The notes beneath the pieces are model-generated. The model did not search any database. It saw nothing but the letters and a program-made list of their open reading frames with translations, and was not told the origin of the DNA. This document shows, piece after piece, positions 25,585 through 35,174 of a stretch of DNA of 64,000 nucleotides. Source of the stretch: CALLVY01 sp937899855. GTDB taxonomy: Bacteria; Bacteroidota; Bacteroidia; Chitinophagales; Saprospiraceae. Where the stretch lies: NCBI GenBank assembly GCA_039820405.1, contig JBCBQC010000019.1:7533-71532 (forward strand), given 5' to 3'. Each line of letters begins with the position of its first letter. Within the stretch, counting starts at the first letter, position 1. The position numbers were made by a program, and so were the translations under genes.

Positions 25585-25879
25585 GGACCGGCGCGGCAAA
25601 AGCATTTGGGGTCGAAGGGCAAAAAAATAAAAAAATTTTAGCCCCTCATAATCAAGGACTTAGCCCCGGCTTTTTACGTGCCGGGGAGGAGGACTTTATG
25701 GAATTTATGGCGTAAAAGCGTCTATGTAGGGCCGGAGTCGAGCAAAAGTGCGTCCTCCCCACCGGAAGCCTGCGCAATTTTTGGTAATTTTGCGAACAGT
25801 AGGAAAACGGTAGAGGGACCGCGCCCCCTTGAGCACCGGCGCATTAGATTACCTTTTCCAACCGAATCACAACCAGCCT
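25585..25879 (+). promoter_or_regulatory. Intergenic region with RecQ promoter element
   Basis: It contains an inverted repeat CCCCGGC/GCCGGGG (25664-25686) without a T run, an A/T run flanked by GGGC and GCCC (25618-25644), and TAATTTTG at 25785-25792, an exact match to the Bacteroidota -7 consensus. The element would place the start of the recQ message near 25799. The open frame above the recQ ATG starts at a TTG and is not protein-like. Confidence 0.55.
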
Positions 25880-28021
25880 ATGAATCAGCGCGCCGCCCGG
25901 GAAGCCCTTAAAAAATACTTTGGTTACGACAACTTCCGGCCTCAACAATTTGAGATCATCGATAACATCTACATCGGCTACGACGCCGTGGTCTTGATGC
26001 CCACCGGTGGAGGTAAATCCATTTGCTACCAGATCCCCGCCATCACCCTGCCCGGCACCTGTGTCGTGGTGTCCCCCTTGATCTCACTGATGAAGGATCA
26101 GGTAGAAGCCCTCAAGGGCAATGGCATCCCTGCCGCCTACCTCAACAGCAGCCTGAGTGTCGACGAACAACGCTACGTCGAAGACGAGGCCTACCACGGC
26201 CGTCTGCGCTTGCTCTACGTCTCGCCCGAAAAGATGGTGTCGCCCAGTTTTATGCCCTTACTGAGCAAGCTAAAGCTCAACCTCTTTGCCATCGACGAGG
26301 CCCACTGTATCTCCGCTTGGGGGCACGACTTCCGACAGGAATACACCCAGATGCGTTTTCTCAAACGACAATTCCCGCGCGTCCCCATCGTTGCCCTCAC
26401 CGCTACGGCCGACAAGCTGACCCGCCGCGATATCGTGACCCAACTTGGCCTCCGCGAACCCGCCGTCTTTATTTCTTCCTTCGACCGGCCCAACATCAGC
26501 CTCAACGTCCGACCCGGTCAAAAACGGATCGAACAAATCCTAGACTTTATCGGGGAGCGCTCCCAGCAGGCGGGCATTGTTTACTGCCTGAGCCGTAAAA
26601 GTACCGAACAGGTGGCCGCCAAGTTGATCGCCAAAGGCATTCGGGCCGACTTTTACCACGCGGGCCTCCCCGCCGCCGAGCGCAACCGGGTTCAGGAGGC
26701 TTTTACCAACGATGAAGTCCACGTGGTGTGTGCCACCGTCGCCTTTGGGATGGGGATTGACAAATCCAACGTACGCTGGGTCATCCACTATAATCTGCCG
26801 CAAAACATCGAGGGCTATTACCAGGAGATTGGCCGGGCCGGTCGGGATGGTGCCCAGGCCGACGCCCTGCTCTTTTACAGCTTTCAGGACGTCATGGTGC
26901 TGCGCGACATCCTCACCAAGGAGGAAAGTAAAAATACCGAGATCAAACTGGCCAAGCTGGAGCGCATGCAGCAGTACGCCGATGCCCTCAACTGCCGCCG
27001 CAAAATCCTGCTGAGCTACTTCGGCGAACACCTCGCCGAGGACTGTGGCAACTGCGACGTCTGCAAAAATCCGCCCCAGTCTTTCGACGGAACGGTGATT
27101 GCGCAAAAGGCCCTCTCGGCGGTGACCCGACTGGGAGAGAAAGTGGGCCTGCGGATGTTGATCGATGTGCTGCGGGGTTCGCGGCGCAAGGACCTGCTCC
27201 AACTGGGCTACGACCAGATCAAGACGTACGGCATGGGGGCCGACATTACCGCCAACGATTGGATGGACCTGCTGCGGCAGATGCTGCACCTGGGGCTGAT
27301 CGAGATCGCCTACGATCAAAACAACGTGGTCAAACTGACCGCCGCCAGCCGGGCGGTACTATTTGAAAAGCAAGCCGTCACCCTGGTCCGGATGTCGGCC
27401 ATCCGGGAACAGCGGGCGGCGCGAAAAACCAAGGTCAAAACCGTCACCCAACGCCAGCGCGTCCGCGACGAATTGTTCGAAGTGCTTCGGCAGTTGCGCC
27501 GCCAGATTGCCGTACAAAAGGGCGTCCCCCCCTACATCGTCTTTAGCGACGCGACGCTGGAGGAGATGGCCGCCGAACGGCCGAGCAACGAACGGGAGCT
27601 GCGGAGTATTTCGGGAGTGGGCGAGCAAAAGCTGGCCCGCTACGGTCGGGCCTTCCTCGGTGCCATCCGCGACTTTGTGGCGGACAAGACCCAGGAGGGG
27701 GTCCGGGTCAAGGGCGGTTCCCAATTGGCCACCCTCCAGCTCTACCGGCGGGGCTTCCCCCCCGAGCAGATCGCTCTGGAGCGGGACGTCACGGTCCAAA
27801 CGGTGTATAACCACTTGCTGGAACACTACCAAAACGGGGAGGAAGTCCGGGTGCAGGATTTTGTCTCCAAACCCCTAATCCAAACCATCCTCCTGGTGGC
27901 CGAGAGCATTCCCGAGCCGCGGAGCATCAAGGCCATCTACGAACGGCTGGGGGAGCGGGTGGACTATCATCAGATTCGCTTTGCCCTGGCCTACCTGGAG
28001 AAAAAAGGAAAAGAGGTTTAG
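25880..28021 (+). CDS. recQ: ATP-dependent DNA helicase RecQ
   Basis: A 713-residue RecQ helicase from the ATG at 25880. Walker A MPTGGGKSICYQ, the DEAH box in AIDEAHCISAWGHDFR, and motif VI QEIGRAGRDG are intact. The RQC zinc site is given by Cys residues in NCRRKILLSYF and CGNCDVC, and an HRDC domain lies near residues 510-600. A C-terminal helix-turn-helix domain (LYRRGFPPEQIALERDVT) is typical of Bacteroidota RecQ. It unwinds 3'-tailed and branched DNA in recombination and fork repair. It follows the EAD/TIR-like gene on the same strand, but a separate promoter is likely. Confidence 0.96.
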   Translation: MNQRAAREALKKYFGYDNFRPQQFEIIDNIYIGYDAVVLMPTGGGKSICYQIPAITLPGTCVVVSPLISLMKDQVEALKGNGIPAAYLNSSLSVDEQRYVEDEAYHGRLRLLYVSPEKMVSPSFMPLLSKLKLNLFAIDEAHCISAWGHDFRQEYTQMRFLKRQFPRVPIVALTATADKLTRRDIVTQLGLREPAVFISSFDRPNISLNVRPGQKRIEQILDFIGERSQQAGIVYCLSRKSTEQVAAKLIAKGIRADFYHAGLPAAERNRVQEAFTNDEVHVVCATVAFGMGIDKSNVRWVIHYNLPQNIEGYYQEIGRAGRDGAQADALLFYSFQDVMVLRDILTKEESKNTEIKLAKLERMQQYADALNCRRKILLSYFGEHLAEDCGNCDVCKNPPQSFDGTVIAQKALSAVTRLGEKVGLRMLIDVLRGSRRKDLLQLGYDQIKTYGMGADITANDWMDLLRQMLHLGLIEIAYDQNNVVKLTAASRAVLFEKQAVTLVRMSAIREQRAARKTKVKTVTQRQRVRDELFEVLRQLRRQIAVQKGVPPYIVFSDATLEEMAAERPSNERELRSISGVGEQKLARYGRAFLGAIRDFVADKTQEGVRVKGGSQLATLQLYRRGFPPEQIALERDVTVQTVYNHLLEHYQNGEEVRVQDFVSKPLIQTILLVAESIPEPRSIKAIYERLGERVDYHQIRFALAYLEKKGKEV

Positions 28022-28081
28022 AAAAGTTAGGCAGTGGCATATTTAGCTGGGGGTCCCACGCGTTTTAGCCACTAAAGTCTT

Positions 28082-28089
28082 TATATTTG
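28082..28089 (+). promoter_or_regulatory. Promoter -7 element of the S46 peptidase gene
   Basis: TATATTTG is an exact match to TAnnTTTG. No good -33 TTG lies at the usual spacing. Predicted start near 28096, giving a leader of roughly 85 bases. Confidence 0.5.
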
Positions 28090-28181
28090 AGCGTTTCGTA
28101 AAAATACCGGACGGCAAAGTACGAGGCCCCAGGGCCCAGTCGCCTTTGTCTCCTAATCCATAAAATAAAATGCTTTTCTCT

Positions 28182-30494
28182 ATGAAAAAGACCTTACTCG
28201 CCCTACTCATTGCCAGTTTTAGCCACCTCTCCTTCGCTGGCGAAGGCATGTGGCTTCCCCTACTGCTCAAGTCGCTCAACGAAGCGGAGATGCAATCGAT
28301 GGGCATGAAAATGACGGCGGAAGACATCTACAGCGTCAACCAGGGCAGCCTCAAGGATGCCATCGTCCACTTTGGTGGCTTTTGTACCTCCGAGCTGATC
28401 TCGGGGGAAGGCCTGCTCCTCACCAATCACCACTGTGGCTACGGCAATATCCAGTCGCACTCCTCGGTGACCAACAATTACCTCAAGGAGGGGTTTTGGG
28501 CCGCCAGCCGCGGTGACGAGCTGCCCAATCCGGGATTGACGGCTACCTTTATCGTTCGGATCGAGGACGTTACGGAAGCAGTACTGATGGGCGTGGGCCG
28601 CAAGATGGACGCCAAGACGCGCCAGTCCACCATTGATAAAAACATCGCTGCGCTGGTGGACAAGACCCCCTTGGGACAGCACGAGGAAGTAAAAGTACGG
28701 CCCTTTTTCCACGGCAACCAGTACTTTCTCTTCGTCACGATGACCTATGAGGACGTCCGTTTGGTGGGCGCCCCTCCCGAGTCGATTGGTAAGTTTGGCT
28801 CGGATACCGATAATTGGGTCTGGCCCCGGCACACCGGCGACTTTTCCCTGTTTCGCATCTACGCGGCCCCCGATAATATGCCCGCCGCCTACTCCGAAAA
28901 CAACGTCCCTTTCCGCCCCAAGCACTTTCTTCCCATCTCGCTCGACGGTGTAGCGGAAGACGACTTTACGATGGTCTTTGGCTTTCCCGGCCGTACCAAT
29001 GAGTACCTGCCCTCCTACGGCGTCCAGCAAATCATGGACGTACTCGACCCCGCCAAGATCGCCATCCGGGATCGGGCCCTCAAGATCGTCGACGTGGAGA
29101 TGCGGGCGGACGAGGCCGTACGGATTCAGTACGCCTCCAAGTACGCGCGGATTGCCAACTACTGGAAAAAGTGGATCGGCGAGGTGCAGGGGCTAAAGAC
29201 GACCAATGCCCTGGGTAAGAAACGCGAATTCGAACGGGCTTTTGATACGCGTATCCACCAGGAAAAGAAGTGGCACGATATCTACCACGATATTCTACCC
29301 GATTTTGAACGGCTGTACCGACAAATCGAGCCCTACGCGCTGGTGCGCGATTACTACAACGAGGTGGTGGGCCGCAACGTCGAGTTGCTCCGCGTGATGG
29401 GCGCCATGCGGCGGCTAGCGGGCTACGTCGAAAAGGATGACCGGGCGGGTTACGACAAGTACCTCGGCCGGGTGCAGGGCTTCCTCAAGGGTTTTTACAA
29501 AGATTACCGCTCCGAGATCGACCAGAAGGTTTTTGCGGCTCTGATCGAGCTGTACTTTACGGAGGTGGATGCCCAATATTTGGGGACTCAGGCCCTGAGT
29601 GCCACCAAGGTGGCGCAGGGCGATTACGAGGCCCTAGCCGCCCAGCTCTACGGCTCCTCGATGGCCACCCAGCAGGACAAAGTGGAGGCCCTACTCGCTC
29701 AGGATTGGAAGCAGGTCGCCGCCCAGCTCCAGGCCGATCCCCTCTACCAGTTTACCACCAGCCTGAGCGAGGCCTACGAAACCAAGGTCGCCCCCGAGTA
29801 CAATGCCCTCAACGAACAAATCCGGGAGTTGCAACGCACCTATATGAAAGCGATGATGGAGGTATTCCCCAACGAGCGCTTCTACCCCGATGCCAACAGC
29901 ACCCTCCGGGTCACCTACGGCCAGGTCAAGGGCTATACCCCCAGCGATACCGTCAGCTACGACTTTATGACCTACCTCAGCGGGGTGATGGCCAAGTACA
30001 AGCCCGGCGACTACGAATTTGACGTTTCGCCCAAACTCACCGAGCTCTACCGCAAGAAGGACTACGGAGAATACGCCGATGCGGAAGGTCGCATGCCCGT
30101 TTGCTTTATCGGCTCGAACCACACCACGGGGGGTAATTCCGGCAGTCCGGCCATCGATGCCTACGGCAACCTGATCGGCTTGAATTTTGACCGCGTTTGG
30201 GAGGGGACCATGAGCGACATCAACTACGATGCCTCGATCTGTCGCAACATCATGGTGGATATTCGCTACGTCCTGTTTATCATCGACAAGTTTGCCGACG
30301 CGGGGCACCTCATCGAGGAGATGGAGCTGGTGTACCCCAAAACCGAAGGGCAGTTGGAAAGTGGAGAAGCAAGCGAACAGGAAGACGCCGCGCGGATGAA
30401 ACGCAATGAAACCAACCGGCAGACGAAGAAGCAGCTGAACAAGAAAGGTTCGCCGATTAAGAACCAACTGATGGAAGCGGGAGGAGGAAAATAA
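28182..30494 (+). CDS. S46 family dipeptidyl peptidase, DPP11-like
   Basis: A 770-residue periplasmic serine dipeptidyl peptidase. The signal peptide is MKKTLLALLIASFSHLSFA; an ATG four codons earlier (28170) is also possible. The triad is visible: His in LTNHHCGYG, Asp in DTDNWVWPRHTGDFS and Ser in TGGNSGSPA. The specificity segment reads GLNFDRVWEG. In characterised family members DPP11 has Arg in this position and cleaves after Asp/Glu, whereas DPP7 has Gly and prefers hydrophobic residues, so an acidic P1 preference is predicted. The length is normal. It releases dipeptides from extracellular protein, in line with the S9 peptidase nearby. Confidence 0.93.
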   Translation: MKKTLLALLIASFSHLSFAGEGMWLPLLLKSLNEAEMQSMGMKMTAEDIYSVNQGSLKDAIVHFGGFCTSELISGEGLLLTNHHCGYGNIQSHSSVTNNYLKEGFWAASRGDELPNPGLTATFIVRIEDVTEAVLMGVGRKMDAKTRQSTIDKNIAALVDKTPLGQHEEVKVRPFFHGNQYFLFVTMTYEDVRLVGAPPESIGKFGSDTDNWVWPRHTGDFSLFRIYAAPDNMPAAYSENNVPFRPKHFLPISLDGVAEDDFTMVFGFPGRTNEYLPSYGVQQIMDVLDPAKIAIRDRALKIVDVEMRADEAVRIQYASKYARIANYWKKWIGEVQGLKTTNALGKKREFERAFDTRIHQEKKWHDIYHDILPDFERLYRQIEPYALVRDYYNEVVGRNVELLRVMGAMRRLAGYVEKDDRAGYDKYLGRVQGFLKGFYKDYRSEIDQKVFAALIELYFTEVDAQYLGTQALSATKVAQGDYEALAAQLYGSSMATQQDKVEALLAQDWKQVAAQLQADPLYQFTTSLSEAYETKVAPEYNALNEQIRELQRTYMKAMMEVFPNERFYPDANSTLRVTYGQVKGYTPSDTVSYDFMTYLSGVMAKYKPGDYEFDVSPKLTELYRKKDYGEYADAEGRMPVCFIGSNHTTGGNSGSPAIDAYGNLIGLNFDRVWEGTMSDINYDASICRNIMVDIRYVLFIIDKFADAGHLIEEMELVYPKTEGQLESGEASEQEDAARMKRNETNRQTKKQLNKKGSPIKNQLMEAGGGK

Positions 30495-30515
30495 GCAAGC
30501 TTTTGTAAAGGGTCG

Positions 30516-30545
30516 ATCGGGCCAGCCGTCTGCGGCTGGCCCGAT
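30516..30545. terminator. Hairpin between convergent genes
   Basis: A perfect 13-bp stem ATCGGGCCAGCCG/CGGCTGGCCCGAT with a 4-base loop, between the convergent S46 and SRPBCC genes. T runs are short on both sides, so it may work as a weak bidirectional terminator. Confidence 0.65.
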
Positions 30546-30549
30546 TGCT

Positions 30550-31029
30550 TTAGGCGGTGACTGCTTTGGGCATACCGAAGAGTTGTTCGATGGCCTGGTT
30601 GCGGAATTCAAAAATCTCTTCTACTTTATTGCCGACGAAGATGGCATTGGCCAGCTGACCGATCGGGCCGTAGGGGATGGCGTAGTGGAGTTCGTCCCGC
30701 ATGAGGGTACCACCGTCGACGGCCTGGAAGTGGTGCTCGTGGTGCCACAGGGCGTAGGGGCCAAAGCGCTGCTCGTCGATGAAGTACTGGCGGTCGCGAA
30801 TGTGGGTAATTTCGGTACACCAGTTCATTTTGATGTTGAGCATCGGTACGATCTTGTAGCGGATGAGCATGCCCTGGTACATGGGTTTGCCCTTGATGTC
30901 GGTGAGGATTTCGAAGGACATGTCCTTGGGAGTCAGCTCGTTGAGGTTCTCGGGGCGGGAGAAAAAGGCCCAAGCCTCATCGAGGGAGATGGGCAGGTGC
31001 TGGGTCCACTCTTTATAGTAGATTTTCAT
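30550..31029 (-). CDS. SRPBCC family protein
   Basis: A 159-residue cytoplasmic protein with the helix-grip fold pattern seen in SRPBCC (START-like) proteins: an N-terminal strand with PISLDEAWAFFSRPENL, a central TPKDMSFEIL, FGPYALWHHEHHFQ, and a long C-terminal helix RNQAIEQLF. The family often binds a hydrophobic ligand; close relatives are annotated only as SRPBCC or 'ligand-binding' proteins, sometimes near yfcH. No specific ligand or function can be assigned. Confidence 0.85.
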   Translation of the reverse strand: MKIYYKEWTQHLPISLDEAWAFFSRPENLNELTPKDMSFEILTDIKGKPMYQGMLIRYKIVPMLNIKMNWCTEITHIRDRQYFIDEQRFGPYALWHHEHHFQAVDGGTLMRDELHYAIPYGPIGQLANAIFVGNKVEEIFEFRNQAIEQLFGMPKAVTA

Positions 31030-31174
31030 GTGATCACTTTTTAGCCAAATGGAATGACAGTATAACGATGCGCGGCCACTTTGGTTTAGGACCTCCCCAA
31101 ATCAATTTCGAAGGAGTCCGACCAATTCCCAAATTTCTTTTATCTTCAAAGCCAGCAACCAATTTCCACCTTTC

Positions 31175-32212
31175 ATGTACGTAAAGAAGTATTTTACACT
31201 GCGTGACATCCTGAATTTTTCCTGGATGCACATCGTTTGGATCACCGCTTGGGTTACCCTCATCACGGTCGTGTACGAGTTTACCGATGCCCGCTGGTTT
31301 TTGCTGCCCTGGCTACCCCTTTCGGTCATCGGTACGGCAGTCGCCTTTTACCTGGGTTTTAAAAACAACAGCGCCTACGACCGGCTCTGGGAAGCGCGCA
31401 AGATCTGGGGCGCCATCGTCAACAGCAGCCGGATGTGGGGAACCTCCGTGCGGGGCTTCGTCGGCAATCAATTTACCAATATCTCCTTGGAAGACGTCGA
31501 AGTACAAGCCATTCACCGGCGCCTCATTTACCGCCACATCGCCTGGCTATACGCCCTGCGCAGCCAGTTGCTCATTCCCACCGCCTGGGAGCACATCAAT
31601 CAGAACAAACACGTCAGCCGGCTTACCAAACGGCGGATGAAACGCTTTGGCGTGGGGCTACACATCGATGGCGTCACGGAAAAGGAATTGACTGATTTTT
31701 TGCCCCCCGACGAACTCCAACGGCTCATCAACTACAAGAATACCGCCACCCAGATCGTCGACCAACAATCGCAGGACCTCAAAGAACTACGGGCCCGTAA
31801 GCTCATCGACGATTTTCGCCACATGGAGCTGCAAAAGCTACTCAACGAGCTGTACACCCACCAGGGCAAGGCCGAGCGCATCAAAAAATTCCCCCTCCCC
31901 CGGCAGTACGGCAACATGAGCTTCGTATTCGTCGGTATATTCATCTTTCTCCTCCCCCTCGGAATGATCTCCGAGTTTAGCAAATTGGGGCCCTGGGGCG
32001 CTTGGTTCTCCATCCCCTTTAGCGTACTCATCGGCTGGGTCTATCTGATGATGGAGCTGGTGGGCGACTACTCCGAAAACCCCTTTGAAGGACTGGGCAA
32101 CGACATTCCCATGCTCTCCCTGTGCCGGGTCATCGAGATCGACCTGCGACAAATGCTGGGCGAAGCCGAAGTGCCCCCCAATATCGAAGCCAGAAATGGC
32201 GTGTTGATGTAA
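31175..32212 (+). CDS. Bestrophin family ion channel
   Basis: A 345-residue membrane protein of the bacterial bestrophin (YneE/RFP-TM) family. Signature stretches are NNSAYDRLWEARKIWG near residue 68, NSSRMWG, and the C-terminal GDYSENPFEGLGNDIPM. Two hydrophobic hairpins (about 17-60 and 245-295) match the pore fold. Bacterial bestrophins form pentameric channels; the ion carried varies between species. The gene is followed 10 bp later by an unknown 503-residue protein, with which it is probably co-transcribed. Confidence 0.9.
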   Translation: MYVKKYFTLRDILNFSWMHIVWITAWVTLITVVYEFTDARWFLLPWLPLSVIGTAVAFYLGFKNNSAYDRLWEARKIWGAIVNSSRMWGTSVRGFVGNQFTNISLEDVEVQAIHRRLIYRHIAWLYALRSQLLIPTAWEHINQNKHVSRLTKRRMKRFGVGLHIDGVTEKELTDFLPPDELQRLINYKNTATQIVDQQSQDLKELRARKLIDDFRHMELQKLLNELYTHQGKAERIKKFPLPRQYGNMSFVFVGIFIFLLPLGMISEFSKLGPWGAWFSIPFSVLIGWVYLMMELVGDYSENPFEGLGNDIPMLSLCRVIEIDLRQMLGEAEVPPNIEARNGVLM

Positions 32213-32222
32213 ACCCATACAC

Positions 32223-33734
32223 ATGAAAACCGAAGGACGCATTTACCAACCCTACGACCAGTGGGAAACCAATACCTCCCTGCGGCAACGCATTCTGCGT
32301 TATTTTGGCGATGATAACCCACAGAATGCCCGCGACAAACTCTACGGCGGCAAAGCCCTCTCCGACATTTTCGAACGCTTCGAGCTCGAAATCGTCGACC
32401 CCGCCGAACGCATCGTCAATATCCGACTCATCGGACGCGATCCCCGCCGCACCCTCCACATCCGCGGCATGAGCCTCCGCCAGCTGCTCGTCGAATCCAC
32501 CCTGGGCTACGTCGACTCCGTCAATCCCGGACACTACCGCTGGGAAGACCTCGACCCCCAACAACGCCTGGAAATTTGTCAGAGCGAATTGAGCCGCTGG
32601 AGCGTGGTCATCAAGAGCCTCCGTGGGGAGCAAGCCTGGAACAAGCGCCGGGTCGGGCCGGGCATCGAACTGATCAATGCCGATTGGTGCGAGTCGATCG
32701 AGGTGACCAACAACTGTACCACCAGCACTGGTTTTGAGCTCAAAATCAAGGTGTACAACCCCGCCGGAACACTCGACCAGTACCACGGTTCGTTTATCAT
32801 CCCACAACTGCCCTACCAGCAGCTTTCGCGCATCCAAGCGGGGGCCTGGGCCCGGCAGGGCTTTGCCGCCAACTGGGAAGGTCACTCGGGTAAGGATGCT
32901 GACCACGCCTTGCTCCACCCCCGGCAATACCCCAGCCCCGAGCACAACCCGACCTTCGGGATGGTCTACTGGGAAAAGCGCTTTAGCGCCCGCGAACGCA
33001 TCCGCATCAACCTCCAGCGCTACCGCGATCTCGACGGACGCAGCCGACTTCAGGAATACAAAATCCGCATCAACAAGGGAAAAATCGACTACCAACGCTG
33101 GGGAACCGAAGCCGAATACTACACCAAACCCCACCGGCGGCGCCTCGTCATCAATCCCAAACGCGAACGTCACCCGATCGATCCACCCAAACGCTATGGC
33201 GAAATCTTCCGAAAAAAGGAGGGCGCCTTCAAACTGCCCGTCTTTCGCTCCGATGGGCTGTACGATGTCCTCCACCCCGAAGCCAAGGTGCAAAAAAACT
33301 ATCCCACCCTCAAAAAATTGACGCGCGCCACCCTCCGCCGAACCCGCGTGGGCAAGTACGAACTCCAATTGCTCAACAAGAAACCGCGGGCGCAAAAAGA
33401 ATTGCACCGCATCGTCATCGGCAATCTGGACCTGGATCAAATTCCGCACTACCCCAATTTTTTTACCCTCCACCGCTTCGCCTTTTGCCCGCGCAACACC
33501 ACTGCGCTCTACGATCCCGACTGGCGGCCGTGTAGCGAGAGCCACGACAAAAAATCAGCCCTTTACGCCGCCGTACTCGCCGCGGGCCCCGACGACGATG
33601 CCATCTACATCCAACCCGAAAGTTGGGGCATCGAACGGGCCATCCTCAGCCGGGAGGGCGAGGACCTGGTGGTAGATCTGATCAGTTACGAGCGGATCGT
33701 TCCGGTTTGGCAGGGACGGATCCAAATTTGGTAG
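32223..33734 (+). CDS. Unknown 503-residue protein next to bestrophin
   Basis: I do not recognise this family. It has no signal peptide or transmembrane helix, so it should be cytoplasmic. It is highly charged and rich in Arg, Tyr and Trp, with segments such as YDQWETNTSLRQRILRYF at the start and WQGRIQIW at the end. The central part alternates beta-like blocks with basic loops (HRRRLVINPKRERHP), compatible with nucleic acid or phosphate binding, though that is composition only. The ATG at 32223 lies 10 bp after the bestrophin stop. Its stop is 12 bp from the convergent protease gene. Confidence 0.75.
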   Translation: MKTEGRIYQPYDQWETNTSLRQRILRYFGDDNPQNARDKLYGGKALSDIFERFELEIVDPAERIVNIRLIGRDPRRTLHIRGMSLRQLLVESTLGYVDSVNPGHYRWEDLDPQQRLEICQSELSRWSVVIKSLRGEQAWNKRRVGPGIELINADWCESIEVTNNCTTSTGFELKIKVYNPAGTLDQYHGSFIIPQLPYQQLSRIQAGAWARQGFAANWEGHSGKDADHALLHPRQYPSPEHNPTFGMVYWEKRFSARERIRINLQRYRDLDGRSRLQEYKIRINKGKIDYQRWGTEAEYYTKPHRRRLVINPKRERHPIDPPKRYGEIFRKKEGAFKLPVFRSDGLYDVLHPEAKVQKNYPTLKKLTRATLRRTRVGKYELQLLNKKPRAQKELHRIVIGNLDLDQIPHYPNFFTLHRFAFCPRNTTALYDPDWRPCSESHDKKSALYAAVLAAGPDDDAIYIQPESWGIERAILSREGEDLVVDLISYERIVPVWQGRIQIW

Positions 33735-33746
33735 CACAGCGCACTC

Positions 33747-34919
33747 CTAACGCCCCATATCCAGGTCAGCGGATAGGTCGATCAATTGGTCGTCGCGCTG
33801 GACCTTGACGGTGACTTGGTCCCCCGCTTGATACTTTTCGAGGGCGAGAATCAGATCGGCATTGGAGCGGACGGCTTCCCCTTCGATGGCGATAATCAAG
33901 TCGCCGATTTGGATATTGCCACGGCGGTCGCGGGTGGTGGGTTGGATGCCCGCCCGTTCGGCCGCACTGCCCGCCACGACGTTGAGTACCAGGGCGCCTT
34001 CGAGTCCCAGCCGCTGCGCGATCTGCGCCGTTGCCAGTTCGACGCCCAGGGTGGGCCGGATCACTTTCCCAAATTCGATGAGGTCATTGACCACCCAGTT
34101 GACGACGTCGACCGGGATGGAAAACCCAATTCCGGCGTAGGCGCCGGAGGGGCTGTAGATCGCCGTATTGACCGCGATGAGCTGGCCGGAAGAATTGAGC
34201 AGGGGGCCACCGGAGTTGCCGGGGTTGATGGCGGCATCGGTTTGGATGACGTCGCGGATGGGAACGCGGCCCTGGCTTTCGATCTCGCGGCCCAGGGCGC
34301 TGATGATCCCAGTGGTGAGGGTTTGGTCGAGGCCAAAGGGATTGCCGATGGCGTAAACGGACTGGCCAACGCGCAGGTTGGAAGAGCGGCCGATGGGGAT
34401 GGGTTTGAGTTGACTGGCGTCGATGTCGATTTTGAGGACGGCAAGGTCCTTTTCGGGAGCGACGCCCACCAATTGGGCGGCCCAGCTGCTGCCATCGCCG
34501 AGGGTCACCTGGGCCTTGTCGGCACCGTCGATGACGTGGTAGTTGGTAATGATGTGGCCTTTTTTATCCCATACGAAGCCCGAGCCGGTACCGCGGGGGA
34601 TTTCGGTGAGGTCGCGGGTCCAGTAGTTTTGGCGGAGGTTGGAGGTGGTGATGAAGGCCACCGAGGGGGCAGCGGCTTCAAAGAGGCGGATGGTGGCCAG
34701 TTCGGCGGGATCGAGCCGAGCGTCGGGGGTGGACGGCAGTGGGGCGGAGGGAGCCTCCTCGGCGGTGCTTTCGTCGGGGGGGATGTCCGCAGTGGTGTTG
34801 TTGGCGGTTGAATCGGTTTCGTTGGGGGTTCCCTTCCAGGAGACGCCCAGGAAGAAGCTTCCGATGAGTAGGCCCACAAAGAGCAGGTTGCGCAGCAGGC
34901 CGGGGGTATTTTGGCTCAT
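33747..34919 (-). CDS. HtrA/DegP-like trypsin protease with PDZ domain
   Basis: A 390-residue envelope protease from the ATG at 34919 (the longer open frame upstream is not protein-like). An N-terminal membrane anchor (about residues 9-25) is followed by an acidic, Ser/Pro-rich linker. The trypsin-like domain has the triad His in TNYHVID, Asp in KDLAVLKID and Ser in NPGNSGGPLL. A single PDZ domain follows from about residue 300 (LGVELATAQIAQRLGL onward). It degrades or refolds damaged envelope proteins. One PDZ domain and a membrane anchor place it with the DegS/HtrA group rather than two-PDZ DegP. Confidence 0.92.
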   Translation of the reverse strand: MSQNTPGLLRNLLFVGLLIGSFFLGVSWKGTPNETDSTANNTTADIPPDESTAEEAPSAPLPSTPDARLDPAELATIRLFEAAAPSVAFITTSNLRQNYWTRDLTEIPRGTGSGFVWDKKGHIITNYHVIDGADKAQVTLGDGSSWAAQLVGVAPEKDLAVLKIDIDASQLKPIPIGRSSNLRVGQSVYAIGNPFGLDQTLTTGIISALGREIESQGRVPIRDVIQTDAAINPGNSGGPLLNSSGQLIAVNTAIYSPSGAYAGIGFSIPVDVVNWVVNDLIEFGKVIRPTLGVELATAQIAQRLGLEGALVLNVVAGSAAERAGIQPTTRDRRGNIQIGDLIIAIEGEAVRSNADLILALEKYQAGDQVTVKVQRDDQLIDLSADLDMGR

Positions 34920-35174
34920 GAGTAGTCGTGGTCTTTTTGGTAAATTTAATACTTTGCAAAATAATCTACAAAATGAAGAGGGTTCCGGGGAGGGCCAAAA
35001 AAAATAGACTACTCCCCCGGATTGCCCGACGTGGTGGGTTGGGGCGCTGGAGATAAAGTCGCCCGATCCCTTTCTTTTGCGTATAATTTCCCGGACCTTT
35101 GGGGCCATTCAGAGGAAAAGCGCCGCACCAATAGGCTGTGGTTCGCTGCCCCTCGGCAGAAAAACTGACCGATC

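Noticed and set aside
32130..33545. A 471-codon minus-strand frame opposite the unknown 503-residue gene
   Set aside because: The plus frame fits the bestrophin operon with a 10-bp gap and a clean ATG; the minus frame overlaps the bestrophin end and has composition typical of a shadow.
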